A stretch of 64,000 bases of DNA from positions 33,763,640 through 33,827,639 of the forward strand of contig NC_034414.1 of NCBI RefSeq assembly GCF_002078875.1. The letters are read 5' to 3'. The first letter of the stretch is position 1. Every line of letters starts with the position of its first letter. Below the pieces are notes generated by a model. That model worked only from the letters and a program-made list of their open reading frames with translations, made no database searches and was not told where the DNA came from. The stretch is from Numida meleagris. Lineage: Eukaryota > Chordata > Aves > Galliformes > Numididae. Of this stretch, positions 38,530 through 52,391 are shown piece by piece. The position numbers and the translations under genes were made by a program.

Positions 38530-41500
38530 CTGTTTTCAAGAAAAAGGGAGAAAGAGAAATAACTTACCTGAAATTAGAGAACTATATAAATGCAGATTCA
38601 AAGGAAAGAGTCCTTGTGCAGGTCTAATTAAAAACACACACACACCCCACCCCAAACCTCCCACACTTAGCTGCTTTTCTATATCCATTTTCATAAATTA
38701 CTTCTTACTGAACATCATGCAATTATTGCACATGCAAACTAAATGACACTGGACTAACTCCAAAACTCCATCAAAGGAATTATAAACTAATGATATTTTC
38801 AATAAAGACAGCTTTTAAAGCATCAAGACCAGTAAAATTTAGAAAAAAGTGTTTTAGTGAGACTGTAGATATTCAGTAGTCAGATTTCTGTATTCAAAAT
38901 TAGGATTCACACTATTAAGCGAGGTGGTATGAAGCAATGAGGATGTGTTTGGTTTCCTCCTTTTGTTTACTACTATCTCCTCATGATTTTACAGAAAAAT
39001 GTTAACAAAAATATTTATTGATGTTTTTTAATATCTAAAGTTTGTGCTGATGTTCATTTAAATATCTCTACAGTTAAGCCAAATACCTGTCCTAATTACA
39101 ATAACGAAATCCATTACATTTCATTAAAACATTAAAAAACTAGATTTCAATAATTTTCACGTTTATTAAAAATATTAAATCAAAATTATAGAATAGTACA
39201 AAATACAAGACCTTTTCATTTTGTTACAGAAAAAACATTTGAACTGTTGCATTATGATATGTACCGTTTTTAACTGCTTGTTTTTCCAATAACATAATGT
39301 CCTAATAACTGCTTCCTTTGTAATTCTTTACATGAAAATAGAGAAGTACATTTATCTTGACTATTACTCCACATCAGAGTATCAGTCATAGAAGTTGAAC
39401 TAGATCAGCAATACTTCATTTGTTCTGTACTTTTATCTAATGCTTTGCAAATAAAATGCAATATCACCTAAGTTACAGATTTGAAGATTGTCTAATGTAT
39501 TCGGTCACAAGCTGTATTATACAAACTTCCACAGCTTTACACCTTCATTTTCTTATTTACAATAGACTAAGTTGCTTAACTCATAAATAAATGTTGAAGA
39601 AATTTTAAATTTTTAATGAATAAATAAAAATCAGAGAAATCCAAACAATTAGCAGAAAATGTCTTAGGCGATACTTGACTGCAAAGAGGGTTTCCAGGAA
39701 AGAAATGAAAAGATGGCTAGTTCTCAGAAAGGGAAAGAGGCAGCATCAAACTATGCCACTTCGGGTTCAAATGGATTTGATATACAGGCATAACAAAGAG
39801 CAAAAGGGCATTGTAACTATCTCAGAACCAGATTAAGCACCTTTTACATAGGAGAATATTCAGAGCTAGTTTTAATATAATAAAGGAAAAAGGTACTACT
39901 TTTTCTCCTTATATGTATATCAGTTATTTACCATGAAAAATCATTCACTGTATCTAACTCCTACTTTTTCAGTAAAATAAAAAAATATCAAGCAAACATC
40001 CTTAATCTTCTTTGCCTACAGAATCAGTTTATCTATCAATAAAGCATAAAAGCTCCCCATGTTTTTTTTTATATTCCACCCCTTGAAAAATATGCTCAGA
40101 CCTAATACAAAGTAGTGACAAAAAAATCATTTCCACAGAACGACAGATGTGATTTCAAGTGCTTAAATCAGTGAAGATGGTTACCCAAGATCTTATTAGA
40201 ATATTAAAGCAGGGCTATTAAATCTACTGCTATCAGTTATAACCATCAGCAACAATAGGAACAGCTTGTAGGTTATAAAGGCTGCTCAAGGTCCTCCTTC
40301 ACAAGTGTATGCATATAACTTATCACAGGGAAAGTTTTAAAACTTATTTAAAATTCAGAAACATATATCCTTAGTTCTATAAGACAAATCTAAACAGCTT
40401 TCTTTACATTTATATACTATTTTCAAAACCACTGCTGCTCAAGATGAAATTTATCAGTATAGCACTATGTAATTACTCTCTCTCTCATTTGCCTTTCTAC
40501 TAAGTTACAAAAAAAAAATCCTGCAAAAATAGAAATGGTTTTTCTGTAAAACAAGGTTTATGCCTCCCACTGAGATAGAACAGGTAAGAGAAAAAGCAAG
40601 AGCAAAAGAACTCATGAGAAAATGTGTGCAAGGCAGGGAGAAAAGAGCTGAAGGAAATGTGGAGGAGAAAGGGGGAGGGATCCTTCTCTTTCAGTGTCTG
40701 ATTTGACATCCCAAGACCTCCTTTACATAAATGTTTAGCATTCACCATTTAAACATGTTAATGAGTCACAGTTTGAACGTAGTATTTATGTTAGTGTACT
40801 TAGTAGTACTTATACTACTACTTAGTACTACTACTTATAATACTTATTTAGTATAAACCAAGTACTTAAGTAAATGATTTTGTAAAGCTCAAATATCACA
40901 CTCAAAATTAAAGAGACTTTTGATCTGAGTCCCTTTGTGCCTTATTTCTCTACCTATGAAATGATAATATTTATGCTTCAACCCCACAGAGTCATTCAAA
41001 CTGCGCATGTAGTTCAAACACTCCACAAGGATCATAAGGAAATTAGCAATTCTGTCTTAAGAGTGAAAATAACACAAGGTAACACAGAGCAAATAATTTA
41101 TTCAGCTGCTTACTGATTCAACAATGTATGTTGAATCAGAAGTCAACAAATGAGCAGGATCATTTTCAACGTGAGTGTCCTGGAGTTCTGCCTTTGTAAC
41201 ACTAAATGATAATCCATCCAATGAATTTGTGTGTAAGGAGGGTAGCACAAGATTATTATAGACATTTCCTAATTTCTTATCAGCAGTTATGCAACTTTCC
41301 TTATTTTCCTGTTATTTTTGCATCTTTCCTTCATATAGAAACACATATAACAGTAAGATTTTGTGCATGTCCAAAAGACAAAGATGCAGATAGGAATTCA
41401 AGTTATTCAATAACTGACTGCTTTTAACAAACAATCTGAAGTTCTTCTGATTCTTTTTTTAGAATAGAAAATTTATTTTAACTCAATTTATATACTTATC

Positions 41501-44500
41501 TTAAAATATTAACCTCTTTTCTACTAAATTCCAAGCTCATTCCTTGCCTTTTAATAAACCTACATAAATATTCTGAGCATATTTTATGGAAGAATCTGTC
41601 ACTGAACGTTGTATCACACATTGCTTCCTGTTAAGATAAAAAAAACAATTGCTGCTAACTGTGTAGTTTGTGTGCTATGAGGCTGACTTCACTCATGACA
41701 ATTTAAATCCAAACCCAGCAGATTTATTTATTAATAGATATTTTACTTAAGATTTTTCTATCATGTAAATTTATTATAGTGCTTAGATTTTCCTAACTAG
41801 AACATACTCTGATTTTCACAAAGATTCTTTCATACAATCCATTCAATCCTCCTGCTTGATCCTGCAGGAAAAACGTTGTGCTAAATTTAGGTTATTACAA
41901 TCATTTCTATGGTAACAGATGGATGTGAAACACAGGATTATGACTTCACTGCACAACTCTGCAGAAAGAAGTTGGATGGTGGAGGAAGAAAGATAGTCGT
42001 TAAAATATCTGCAGCTGTAGCAAGGAAAGACATAACCACTGAGAAAATGAACAGTTCCTTTTTAAAAATATGCACATCTTTTTTCAACATCACTAAAGGT
42101 AAATCTTCCTCTAACAAATACCTTCATCAGTGACCATCTTTGTATGTTTTATTTTTAAGCAAATCTCCTGTCTAGCATAACTAAAAGAAAATAATGCTTC
42201 AAAATGTAGGTTACACAATAATATAAATAGATATGAATCTATTTAGCACCTCAAGAGGTTAAAATAAAGAACACACATCTGACACCCTAATAGAAATTCA
42301 TTCCATATAAAAGTAAGGGTAGAAAGGGAGAGCATATTTCAGCTACTACAGACCAGGAGAAAATATTTTGTCATTATTCATGCTTTTTGTGGACCTTGTT
42401 CTATAATTATTTTATGCTAGAAATGCACACTGAATTATATTAAACTGAGATCTAGAAAAATCACTGAATTATTATAGCATATAATGTTATTGCTGATTTT
42501 TCAAGGTTTCATTTTTTTAAAATCCAAACAAGTCTAAACCAAAAAAAACTAAAATATGGGTGTTTATTACATTGTTAAAATCAGTATTAGCTACACACAG
42601 TATTCCTCAGACTGAAAAAAGCTGTCCGTAACAGCCATGTTAAAAGAATTACAGTCGCACAGAAAATTCTTCACAAGATTGGGTCTGAAATATCTTCTTT
42701 TCATCACTGAAAGATTATTCTGAAAAAGCACAGTATTTCTGAGTTAGCTGGACACAGACCACCTAAATACAAAACAAATATGAATACCTCTGTGATTAAT
42801 AATGGTTCCTAACTTCAATATTGAATATTATTCTGTACTAACAACATAAGCAGACATTTAGCTATAAAATATACTATTTTAAAACAGTAAATATGCAGTG
42901 GATTTAAAAGGGAATTTTATGTATATCTTGTGGGAACAAGTTGAAGACAAATATCTGCATTTTAATTTCTGTTTTAAGTTTGCTAGGATTTTCACACTAA
43001 ATTTTCAACAATAGGCTCAAGCAACCTTTCATTACATTTGAGAACTTTATAGGCTACTACATAAACAAAGTAAAAGTTAACACCAAAAGTTTTGCAGATA
43101 AAGCACTTAAGGGTCTTTTCTCACAATCAACAAATTTTCACAAAACATAGATGGGCCTTAAAAATCTTTGTGACTCCTCTACCATTCTATGCGGTTGAAA
43201 TAGCCAACCAAAGAAACACACCAGTCTCTTAAACCTTATTAACGTTCAAAAAGTAATCCTAAAAAACAATAACCCTTACTCAGCTCCCCCCAAAAAAACA
43301 ACTCAGCAATAGTGGAAGGGGAATGTCTGACAATTCTCCAAACAAGAAATTCAGGTACTGCCTATCCCAGTATTCTCAAAGATTCTGTGAGGGACTGCAA
43401 CACTAATAAAATTATGGTAGGAGTGATTAAATAAACTTTGATATGGAAAACTTTTTTTTTTTTAATCCAGACCACTAGATCATATAAAACTTTGTTCTTT
43501 TTTTAATTCGCAATTAACCTAAATATCTTCCAAATATTCCTTATTCCACTGGGATGAAAAGCTCTTTTTGTAAAAGACGCTTTAGCATGCAGCTTTTATT
43601 TAAGAACTTAAAAGAAACCCATAAACACATTTTTCAGGACATCCTGAAAATTTACTTCAAAAATGTTCATGTTTCCAGCATTTTAAATGTTTTAAATGAT
43701 ACAATTTATTGAAAAGAAATGTTGAGTGTTTTTTAGAAGCAGGGCATGTGACCGGGAGAAGCTTGCAGTTTTCGTATACAAAGGCAAACACTATTTCCTA
43801 TATGCACCTCTTTTTACTTATTCTCAAAGCAGAATCTCTCTCTTAAGCACTGATGATCCTGGACAAGTGGTTTGAAGCAAACAGCTGAACTGAGAAGACA
43901 CATGGAAGGTAGTGCACTAATAGTCTGACAAAATCACTGCCTTTTTTTCCTCATCATTAAACTGGATCATCCATAAGGAAAACTGTGATGCAACTCTGAA
44001 CTTAAATGGCAAAATTTGGGTAGATATTACCCACTTTTAGTACCTGCAATTGTGTATCTTCATAAAAAATGATGTTAAAAATCTAAAATTATCATTTGTT
44101 TTCATAAGAAGACTCACAAGGACAATCAATGATGGAATACAACAACCATAACATACTACAGTTATATCTGCACTATGTCAGCATCTCTTAGCCAAATCTA
44201 AATTTATAACCGGCGCTTCCTAAGTTTGAAAATTCCCTCTGAATGAGCAACTCACAACATGCCACCAGTGAGCCAACAAGTATGATATTTGGTTTAAATG
44301 AATAAAGCAATACATGAGATTCAGCTCAGGTGAGCTGGTCCTCCACTAATTTCTCTTTCGGGATAGCAAATTACTGGCCCTTATGGATCTGTAATAGGCT
44401 TAATTTATCTTACCTCAGCTTGCAATTCTTATCTGGATTTGGCAATAGACAGTTAGAGAAGCCACCCACAATTTGGCCATCTATAAACAGCACCTGATAT

Positions 44501-44940
44501 ATTAGAAAGCAATGAATCTTCCACAAGGAAAAGTTAAGAGTTGTTGTTAGGATGGAATGACTGACCGAAAGTTATACCTTCTAAACAGAAGTGATTAACA
44601 AGGAGCCTCAATGAATATTTAATGTTTTGGGATTGGCTTGTATTATTTAGAGTGGTTATACAGGCAAGAAGTTGCCCTTACAAATAAATAAACAATTGGA
44701 AAGGCAGGTCAAGGGCACTGCATCGGCACATGGCCAGGCACCAGAAGGTGCTGAATAAAGCAGACTGGTAGATCTGATGACTGGATCTGCATACTAGTAT
44801 GTCAGAATTTCCTTTTCTTATACTGTATAATCTTATTTGGATGGCAAAGTTGGCAACGGTTCATGTGAGGAAAGTTAAACTACTGATTGTTTCTATTGAA
44901 ATTCTATCCAGAGCTATGAGAAATGTTTCAATATATATAA
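38530..44940. other. AT-rich non-coding sequence
   Basis: No gene recognised. Contains a short AC/CCCCAC simple patch at about 38634-38656, a purine-rich stretch at 40560-40680, and an unusual AGTACT-based quasi-palindrome at 40790-40870. A 74-codon plus frame at 41909-42133 has mixed composition but no clear acceptor. Confidence 0.55.
40790..40870. repeat. AGTACT/TACTACT quasi-palindromic repeat
   Basis: About 80 bases built from repeated TAGTACT, ACTACTA and CTTAGTA units in both orientations, for example AGTAGTA-CTTA-TACTACT near 40802-40819. It is a local low-complexity inverted/tandem structure. Confidence 0.7.
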
Positions 44941-45405
44941 GTTGCTCTGAAAATAATGCCTCCTATTTATTTCCATGGAAACTGCAACAAAGACACAAAG
45001 AGCACAATGACACTATTTGACAGAGCAAACTCTCAGCTGTAAAACACTCTTTTTCAACAGTCACCACCATTAAATATCCATTTTCAGCAACAATGAACAA
45101 GAGCCTGCATGTCACACCTATAAAAATCTACCTGGCCATCCAGAACATTGCTGTTGCAACTGCTGAAACACCTCAGCCACCACCACGCTGTATCAACATC
45201 TACTGGTTGGTCTCCATGAATGTTCAGAAAGTGCTGTCAGTTGGTGCCATTTTCTTCACCTCAAGGAATTCAAACACACACTTTTTCTTTATATGCACTC
45301 GCATGTCAGATGCCATTTTGTCATACTGTCCTCTAGTTCCATCTGTCACACAGCAACAAAATTTAATGGAATATTGTTGGGAAGGTTCAATCTCTCCTGC
45401 TATGC
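44941..45405 (-). mobile_element. Mariner-type DNA transposon fragment, copy 1
   Basis: It starts at 44941 with GTTGCTCTGAAAATAATGCC, the terminal inverted repeat end of a mariner-family element, next to a TA-rich stretch that could hold the TA target. On the minus strand, degraded codons match the N-terminal helix-turn-helix part of a mariner/SETMAR-like transposase (blocks like IEFL, NVYGDQTVD and RWVV in intact relatives; here broken). The other end is cut off near 45405. No DDD/D catalytic domain is present, so it is a non-autonomous or deleted copy. Confidence 0.65.
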
Positions 45406-45424
45406 AGGAGAATGAAAAAAGAAT

Positions 45425-45475
45425 TGCATCCTACAAAAAGAAAAAAAAAAAGAAAAAAAAAGAAAAAACCCTCAA
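45425..45475. repeat. A-rich (AAAAG)n-like run
   Basis: About 45 bases of A with scattered G follow the truncated end of the transposon fragment after a 20-30 base gap. Simple sequence, possibly an expanded A tract. Confidence 0.75.
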
Positions 45476-47194
45476 GCTAAAAGCTTCTCATTTTTGTGGT
45501 TCCAAAAGATTCCTATTGAGTAAATGAACATATCCCGTTAACCGAAAATAGAGATAATTTGAAACCACAGGTATTTACAGAAAACACATTTTACGCCACA
45601 TATTAAATATTATTTCCCTGAGAATCTGTACATTATAGTTAGTGGTACATTTGAATTTTAAAAGAAAACCAAATGCACACAAACAACTCTGTCATTCTAA
45701 CATCAGGAAGCCACAACTGCTACAGTCCTTTCACATCTGTTACTGAAGATAGCCCCCCCCAGTATAAGACATTTTATTCACACATCAGTCAGCTTTGTTT
45801 TGTCACATTGCAACAGACACTGCAAGAATTTCAGTGTGACACATTTCTGCACAAGAAAAAACACACAAATAAGTCAAGTGCTTTCAGTGAATGGAAGGTG
45901 TTAATTTGTTTTCGGTTTAATTTGAAGAATCAAAATAATAGCTAATGATTTTAGAAGCTGTAATTTTAGAAGCTGTAAGGTTCTTCAGTTTTTGAAAAAT
46001 ACAGCCACAGAACTCTAGTGATTATTCTCCAAATTTCTAAAGTAATAAAGTTTTATACAAATTACTTGTTCATTTGACTAAGAAAACCAGAAAATGATAT
46101 TTTGCCTTTATAATTAAGATTGCAGAACATTTAATATGATTTTTAAATAATACAGCCTCTGTCTTCACTTAGTTCTCAACTTGCCCAACCACTGCTAATC
46201 CAAAAGCTTTTTTTGGACCTCTGCCTTTAGTTGGTTGGTTTTCTACTTCTTCCAAGTTTCAGCAAAGTTAATCAGTAATTGCCAATAAATCTATGAAAAA
46301 TAAAACTATTTCCTCATATTAAGTACATTTTAAATGTTCCTCTATAAAATCTATCCACAAGTGCGAGAGATGCCTTTCACCACAATCTACCTCCCAGACA
46401 AATGCAGTTAAATGAGAAGTCTCTGAAGAACTGAGATTAGTCAAGCTCAGGAACCAAATTTACACAAAGATGCCAAGGTTCGTTGCTCCCAGAAAACTCC
46501 TACACGCCATCCTGACTGCTCTCTGCTTTTGAAATATGACTGGCTGGTTTACTTCATGTTTTTACACGTTTAGCGTAACCTCTCTGTTTTCCTAGTAACC
46601 TGTGATCTGTTCTTGTGACAAGAGACAAACAATTTCTACACAACCAAAGGTTAAAGTGGAAGAGGAGGGTTGGTGAAGAATGCTCTTAAGAGAAAATGAC
46701 TGACACTGGCAAATTCAGGGGCACAAGGAGGAGCATACTCGCTCAGAAATGAATGCTAGCTTTGGAGAACCAATTGCCTGAGACAACATTTTGACTACTG
46801 ATAACAAATTCAGTTAAGCCTACCTTTCCAAAGACAAGTGGTTGCAACGGGCATTATTTATATATACCAAGTTTTAAGTAAGAGCAATTTATCTTTCAAA
46901 AGCAGCAAGTTTAAGAAACACATACATAATGATCCATGAACAACACATAACAGTAGATAACTTTTACATGACCTGAGAAAAATAGTTCTGCAGAAATTTA
47001 AACTGGACACCAAATGTTTTCAGTTTTAATCCATCTATATAGTTCTCCAGTCTTCCCCCCCATTCCCCACCAAAATGAGGTACAACAGCACACCTTGAAT
47101 CTGATGGATGGTAAAGTAGCATTTTTCTTGACTGAAGACTACTGTGAAAATGAGAACCAGAAGAAAAGTTAACACAATGCTAACATAACGAGCT
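45476..47194. other. AT-rich non-coding sequence between transposon fragments
   Basis: No gene or other repeat recognised. Confidence 0.55.
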
Positions 47195-47546
47195 GTCATT
47201 TTCACTAGCAATGAACAAGGCACTACATGCCACACTTGTAAAGCTCTGCACCAGAGGTGACCCACTGTCAGTGTTGCCTCTGCTGAAATGCACTACCCAC
47301 CACTCACTGCAATTACATCCACTGTTTGGTCTCCATAAACGTTCAGCAAGCATACATGGGTGCCAATTTTTTCTGCTTGGAGGAATTCACTCACACACCT
47401 TTGCTTCACACGCACTTCCATGTCAGACACCATGTTGTCAGACTGCTCCTCTGCTGCTACCTGTCACACATCAACAAAATTTAACATTATTGGCAGGAAG
47501 GTTCTAGATCTACTGCCATACCACCAACATCTGCCCCTGATGTCAT
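47195..47546 (-). mobile_element. Mariner-type DNA transposon fragment, copy 2
   Basis: Homologous to copy 1 from the 'TTTTCA.CAGCAATGAACAAG' block onward and in the same orientation, but with both ends missing. Minus-strand codons for E-V-R-V-K-Q-R-C-V, then LLNVYGDQTVDV and WVVHFSRGN..DSGSPL are readable with few changes. This is the helix-turn-helix DNA-binding part of a mariner-family transposase. It extends further than copy 1 at the 47510-47546 end (CTGCCATACCACCAACATCTG). Confidence 0.7.
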
Positions 47547-50500
47547 TTTTCAGTTAATTCACAATCATTTTTGAATTAACTGCTCTGTATTATTTTCTTT
47601 ATTTTCAACAGTGCCTCTCTTTCATATCAGAAACCCTAATTTAAAAAGAGACAACACAGAAGTCAACTTCTTACTTATATACAGTAGCAACCATGCATGT
47701 CTCACTTCCTCTCACTAAATCACTCTGACCCCTCTTGGCTATTTTTACAAAAATAAACAGAAAACAGTTACAAGGTAAGACAGAGGCAACTCCAATTACT
47801 ACAAAAGAAACACTCCACAACAAACTCAATTAAGATACCTGCATTCAATGTTACAGTAAACAAGTTTTGAAAAATAAAAATTAATAAAGTATCAGATGAG
47901 AATCTGGTCAAAACACATTAACATTTTTACTTAATTAGTGAAATCACACCATTAAAAGTAGTCTTCATTAACTGTTTTATTGCTAACTTCTGATTCTATA
48001 GTGAGACTTACCTAAAGCAGAAGTGGTAACAGTACTGTATATTTCAATTTTCTTCTATTTAGAACTAACATTTGATTTTGTCTGGCATAGAAAATAGAGT
48101 AGTGGAATGAGGTTAGCTCTTAAGCCACCTGTCCTCTTTTAAGGAAAAAAAAAATTAAGAGGTCACTGGCACCTAAATGGTCTTTTAAGTTATTTTAAGT
48201 TACATATTTTAGGATGTATATTAGGTAGATGGATATATATGTATGAGCACATACACACATTATCCTTTTGTCTACCAAAATATTTCATTCTCATAAGTTA
48301 ACTTCCTTTTCATTTCATCTGTAAAGATCGGCTGAGCAACAGCCCACACCACAAGACACAAACAAGTAAACAGACTCCAGATCTGACATTTTACAAAGAT
48401 ATAAAGTTGGGAGTACAGCAGGTATTCACTGCTTTACAGACACCACAGAAAGATTTCTCCTTTTTGAATCCAGCACCACATTGAGCATAAATACTCAAGC
48501 AGCGCAACTGTGAAACTCAGAGCTAAAATTAGACTGTACAATTCTAAAGCAGTAACACCTAGGAGGGAAAACTAAGAAAACAGAGAATTCAAACAACTAG
48601 CACATACAATTATCAGTTAATCTGAAACCTTTTTGGATAAGACTACCAAAAAAGGTAACAGCAAAACCAACAGTCAAATCCAAAGATGCTGCGTTCATGT
48701 GACTGAAGGAAAAGTTGATTCACCCAGTCAAGTCTGTTGATTTCAAACAGATAACTGGCTTACATTCAAGAAGGGTAATACAAGTATGAACTAAATGGAT
48801 ATTCTCTATCTAACCAAAAAAAGAAATGTATCTGCACAGCTAACCATGTTTCAAAAATACTTCCTGGTCAGCTAATATGGAAGAAAAGATTCTTGATTCT
48901 TGATTCATGCCTTATTTTAAAAAATAACTAATTTTTAATCCACACTTCAATAAATTCTTTCATGGTATGAATAGAGCATCTCTAACACTTCCAAAGTTAT
49001 TTGACAAAGTCAAATTTATGAATACTACTACTAAATAATCAATAGAAAAAAAAGGACTTCTTGTTATCTTACATAAACACAAAGATATACTGACAAATAC
49101 ATCTGCCACTGCAGAATGTTATAACAGTTTTTAGTATGAGGGATGCTTTGCTAAGATTTATATGTTTCAACCTATGTTCCCTTCATATGTGCATATGTAC
49201 ATAATTTACATTATAGATACATGAGAATTTCTTCCTGTGTTTACTCATTAACTTATTTTAAAATCGAAGTAGTCACCAGAAGTATCTCAAACAAGACGTA
49301 AGACAAAAGCTTTAAGTGCAAAATCAGAAATACTGGCATCAATCCAAATCATCCAACAACTCCATCAAGGATATTGTACCAAGGAAGCCTCATTGGATAA
49401 TATGAACCACACAACAATAATAGAAACACTATTCTTCTCCAGTTTGACCACCTTCCTTGTCCACTTGATATTTTCTTAAAACATATCCTTCCTTTCTCTG
49501 GTTCTTACTTTGGTATATGAAATCCTGTTTTAAAAGAATACTACAGCTAACGTACAAATGTGAGTAAATCTTGTATCATGCTGTATATGCCAATATGGTC
49601 TTTGCTCATGTCCAAATTTAACCCTACTGGTTAACAGAAAGTTGAATTTAGTTTATCACAGTCTATAAGACTTCACCTAGAACAGCACAGATGGTCAGAC
49701 ATTTCTGCTCTGCATACTGTGAGAATGGGCATATAACTGTGCACAACAGGAATTTGATAGAAATGGTTACCAAGAATGCCCATCCTTTCCTCTGTTACTT
49801 TAAAATAATCTTAAGTGAGCATATAACAAACAGCAGAGGCCCAGTCATGACTCTCCACAGCAATGAGACACTACAGGATAATCTATCAGTGCCACCTCGA
49901 ACTAGGAACAAGAAAAAAGTCTGTAAAGAAGGATAGAAAATATTATTCTGGTAACACTTACTGAAAAATCATAAAACTTACGAAGAAGAAAAACAGACTC
50001 CATTTTCAGTAAAATTATTTAAAGGAAGTCTTTCTCCATAAAATATGTTCGGAGTTTTCTTTAGTGAAGCTGTAAACACCAGGTCTACATGTTTTAAAAT
50101 GCCTTCTATCACAGCTAAAAAGCTTTTAAATTCAGGGAAGAGTAAGTGGCAGTCATAAACCAACTACACTACCTTAATAATTACTTATTCTGATTGTTGA
50201 TTGAAGTGCTAAAAATACATCTGCTGTACATATGCAGGGTAACTGCAAAGTTTTATCTATTCTTTTAAACAGACAAATCACTCCTAAATTTCTTTTTTAA
50301 TTCAGTCTCAAAGAGAAATCTTCATGACAAAATTTCTCAGGCTAACTCTATGAGCTTTAAGTGAAGAAAAAACAGACCTATAGCAATATAATTCAATGTT
50401 CATAATTATTATCCATGTCGTATGAACACATATACGTGTTCACATCACACTTCTAATTAAGTAGTATATGAATTTAATTTCAAACCGGTTCTTATCTCTT

Positions 50501-52391
50501 AAATAGCAACTGGGAACTGCTTAGGGTAATGGTCAGATTTTTGTTTCGCATTTGTACACAAGAAGAACACTGGGATCCCAGGGACAACCCTGATTCCTGT
50601 GTGCTTAGCCAAGACAATCTCTAGAAAAGACAGGAAGGAATCACCGCTCCTGGTGAGAAATCTGAAGTATACTGCACCTCACTTTGCACAAGTTGTGAAG
50701 GAACATGAACTTCAAGTGTACAAATGGTCTTAGCACCACTTGTTACACAGATCTGTAAGGACTTAGAACTGCCAAGCTTATACAGACTTAAATATATAAA
50801 CTTAATGGCCCCTAATTAACAGTAGAATTACACAGAAAAATCTGAAAACAAGTATTACCTATATTTTAAAATTCCTCTATTGCCAAGACAGTAATTGTTA
50901 TTATTTACAAGGGCTTTTTTTTCTTAACTACACAGAAATTTATGCTGCCAAAAAACTACAGTTTGTCATTCTTAAACCTGTGAATAAGTATTATTATCAA
51001 AAGCTATTTTTAAAATCAAGAAATCTTTTCCTACTAAAGAAATACATTCTTCTTCATATGTAAGATACTGATGCAGCTGAAAAATTAAATATGCCCTGTT
51101 CTGTTCTTACATTAGATAAAATAATATTCATCATGGGTCCAGACAAAGTAATCTAGAAACTTCTCTATAACTTTATTTATTTACAAAAATCCCTGAAGTT
51201 ACAATGGATTTCTTGAAATTCTGCTTTATAAGTTCTTAATTCTTCCCAACTATTTAGCCAAAGAATCCAGACACCAATAATTAGGGGTTATTTGAAATTA
51301 GAAATTTCAAATACTTCAACCAAGCATATTCCTTCTCTTCCATTCTTTCTTCCCTTTCCTAGAACTCATCACCCTTATATAATTCAAGCAAACTTGGTGA
51401 ATTTCAAAGTGGACCACACTGAAAATAAAACTACAGATAGTAAAAATGAGGAGAACAAAAAAGTAAGATGCATCCAACATATATACGTGGGCATACGCGA
51501 TTCAGAATCTTTGAAGTGAATTAACTGTTCATTTTGAACAGAAATGCAACAGTCATCCCATTATGAAAAGTAAGTTCTGTTCCTGTTACTAGAGAATACA
51601 GTTGATAAGGCTGAAAGGTACAGAAAAAGTTATTTCAACCACTGAAAGCTTATTTAAATGAAGTAGAATTTTTAGATTTAAGAAACTGCTTTGGTTTCCT
51701 GCCTCCTTTGCAGTGTACTAAAAAGCATGGCAACAAATCCAGAAAACAGCCCTACATCAATGTTGTAAGAACAGCAGCAACACTCTGCAGCGTAAGAGCA
51801 GTCACTGAAAGTCTCTGGAATACCTACAGTCAATGACAGCAGAAGTGCTAAACAAGGCAAGGCTCTTGGAACAGCCAGTCTAGGAAACATCTCTCTGAGA
51901 CATCTCCACTCAGTTTGCACAGAACTGTCTTCTTGTCTTTACAAGATTATACACACCTCACCTGTTTCCACAGCTTTACCATGTACAGCATGTACAATGA
52001 ACAACAAAAAATTAAAAACCTTAAGTTTTTCAGCTACTTGACTTGGAAATTTCATTTCTTTCCAGTTTGAGCTCAGGGATGGGCAGGAAGAATTGGTTTT
52101 ATTTTTGATCTGCAATTTTTTGTCATCATAACAAAGCATACAAAGGAATCCAATTCCAAGGACTGAACAGCATAAGAAACACGAATTAAAATTTAACTAC
52201 AACATCATATGAATTAGCAGAAAGTATGGTTGGTGCAAAGTTAAAAGTGATCTGTCTCAAAAGCCATGTTTAATTCCAACACAGTTTTCATTGCCAACTA
52301 AACTAATTTTTAACTCACATTATTAATTTATGAACTAGATCACTTATTCACGTGACATTTTGCTTGGAGTCATTTGATTCTTAAATTAGAA
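47547..52391. other. AT-rich non-coding sequence
   Basis: No gene firmly recognised. It holds an AGGTAAGT-type splice-like site on the minus strand at 48011/48012, a small GATTCTT triplication at 48888-48907, an 81-codon plus frame (49691-49936) without splice context, and an 80-codon minus frame (51678-51920). If the candidate terminal exon at 52392 is real, its 3' UTR lies immediately to the left, with a possible AATAAA on the minus strand near 52098. Confidence 0.5.

Noticed and set aside
39761..39785. GGTTCAAAT box resembling a tRNA B-box
   Set aside because: No A-box at the right distance and no cloverleaf can be drawn.
44411..44490. Minus-strand segment with donor GCTGAG|GTAAGA and an ATG-started frame
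   Set aside because: The frame stops at TGA overlapping the donor and the acceptor is weak.
49691..49936. 81-codon plus frame of mixed composition
   Set aside because: No splice sites around it and no recognised motif.
51678..51920. 80-codon minus frame with a signal-peptide-like hydrophobic start
   Set aside because: No clear donor or acceptor and no recognised family. It sits in what would be the 3' flank of the candidate terminal exon.
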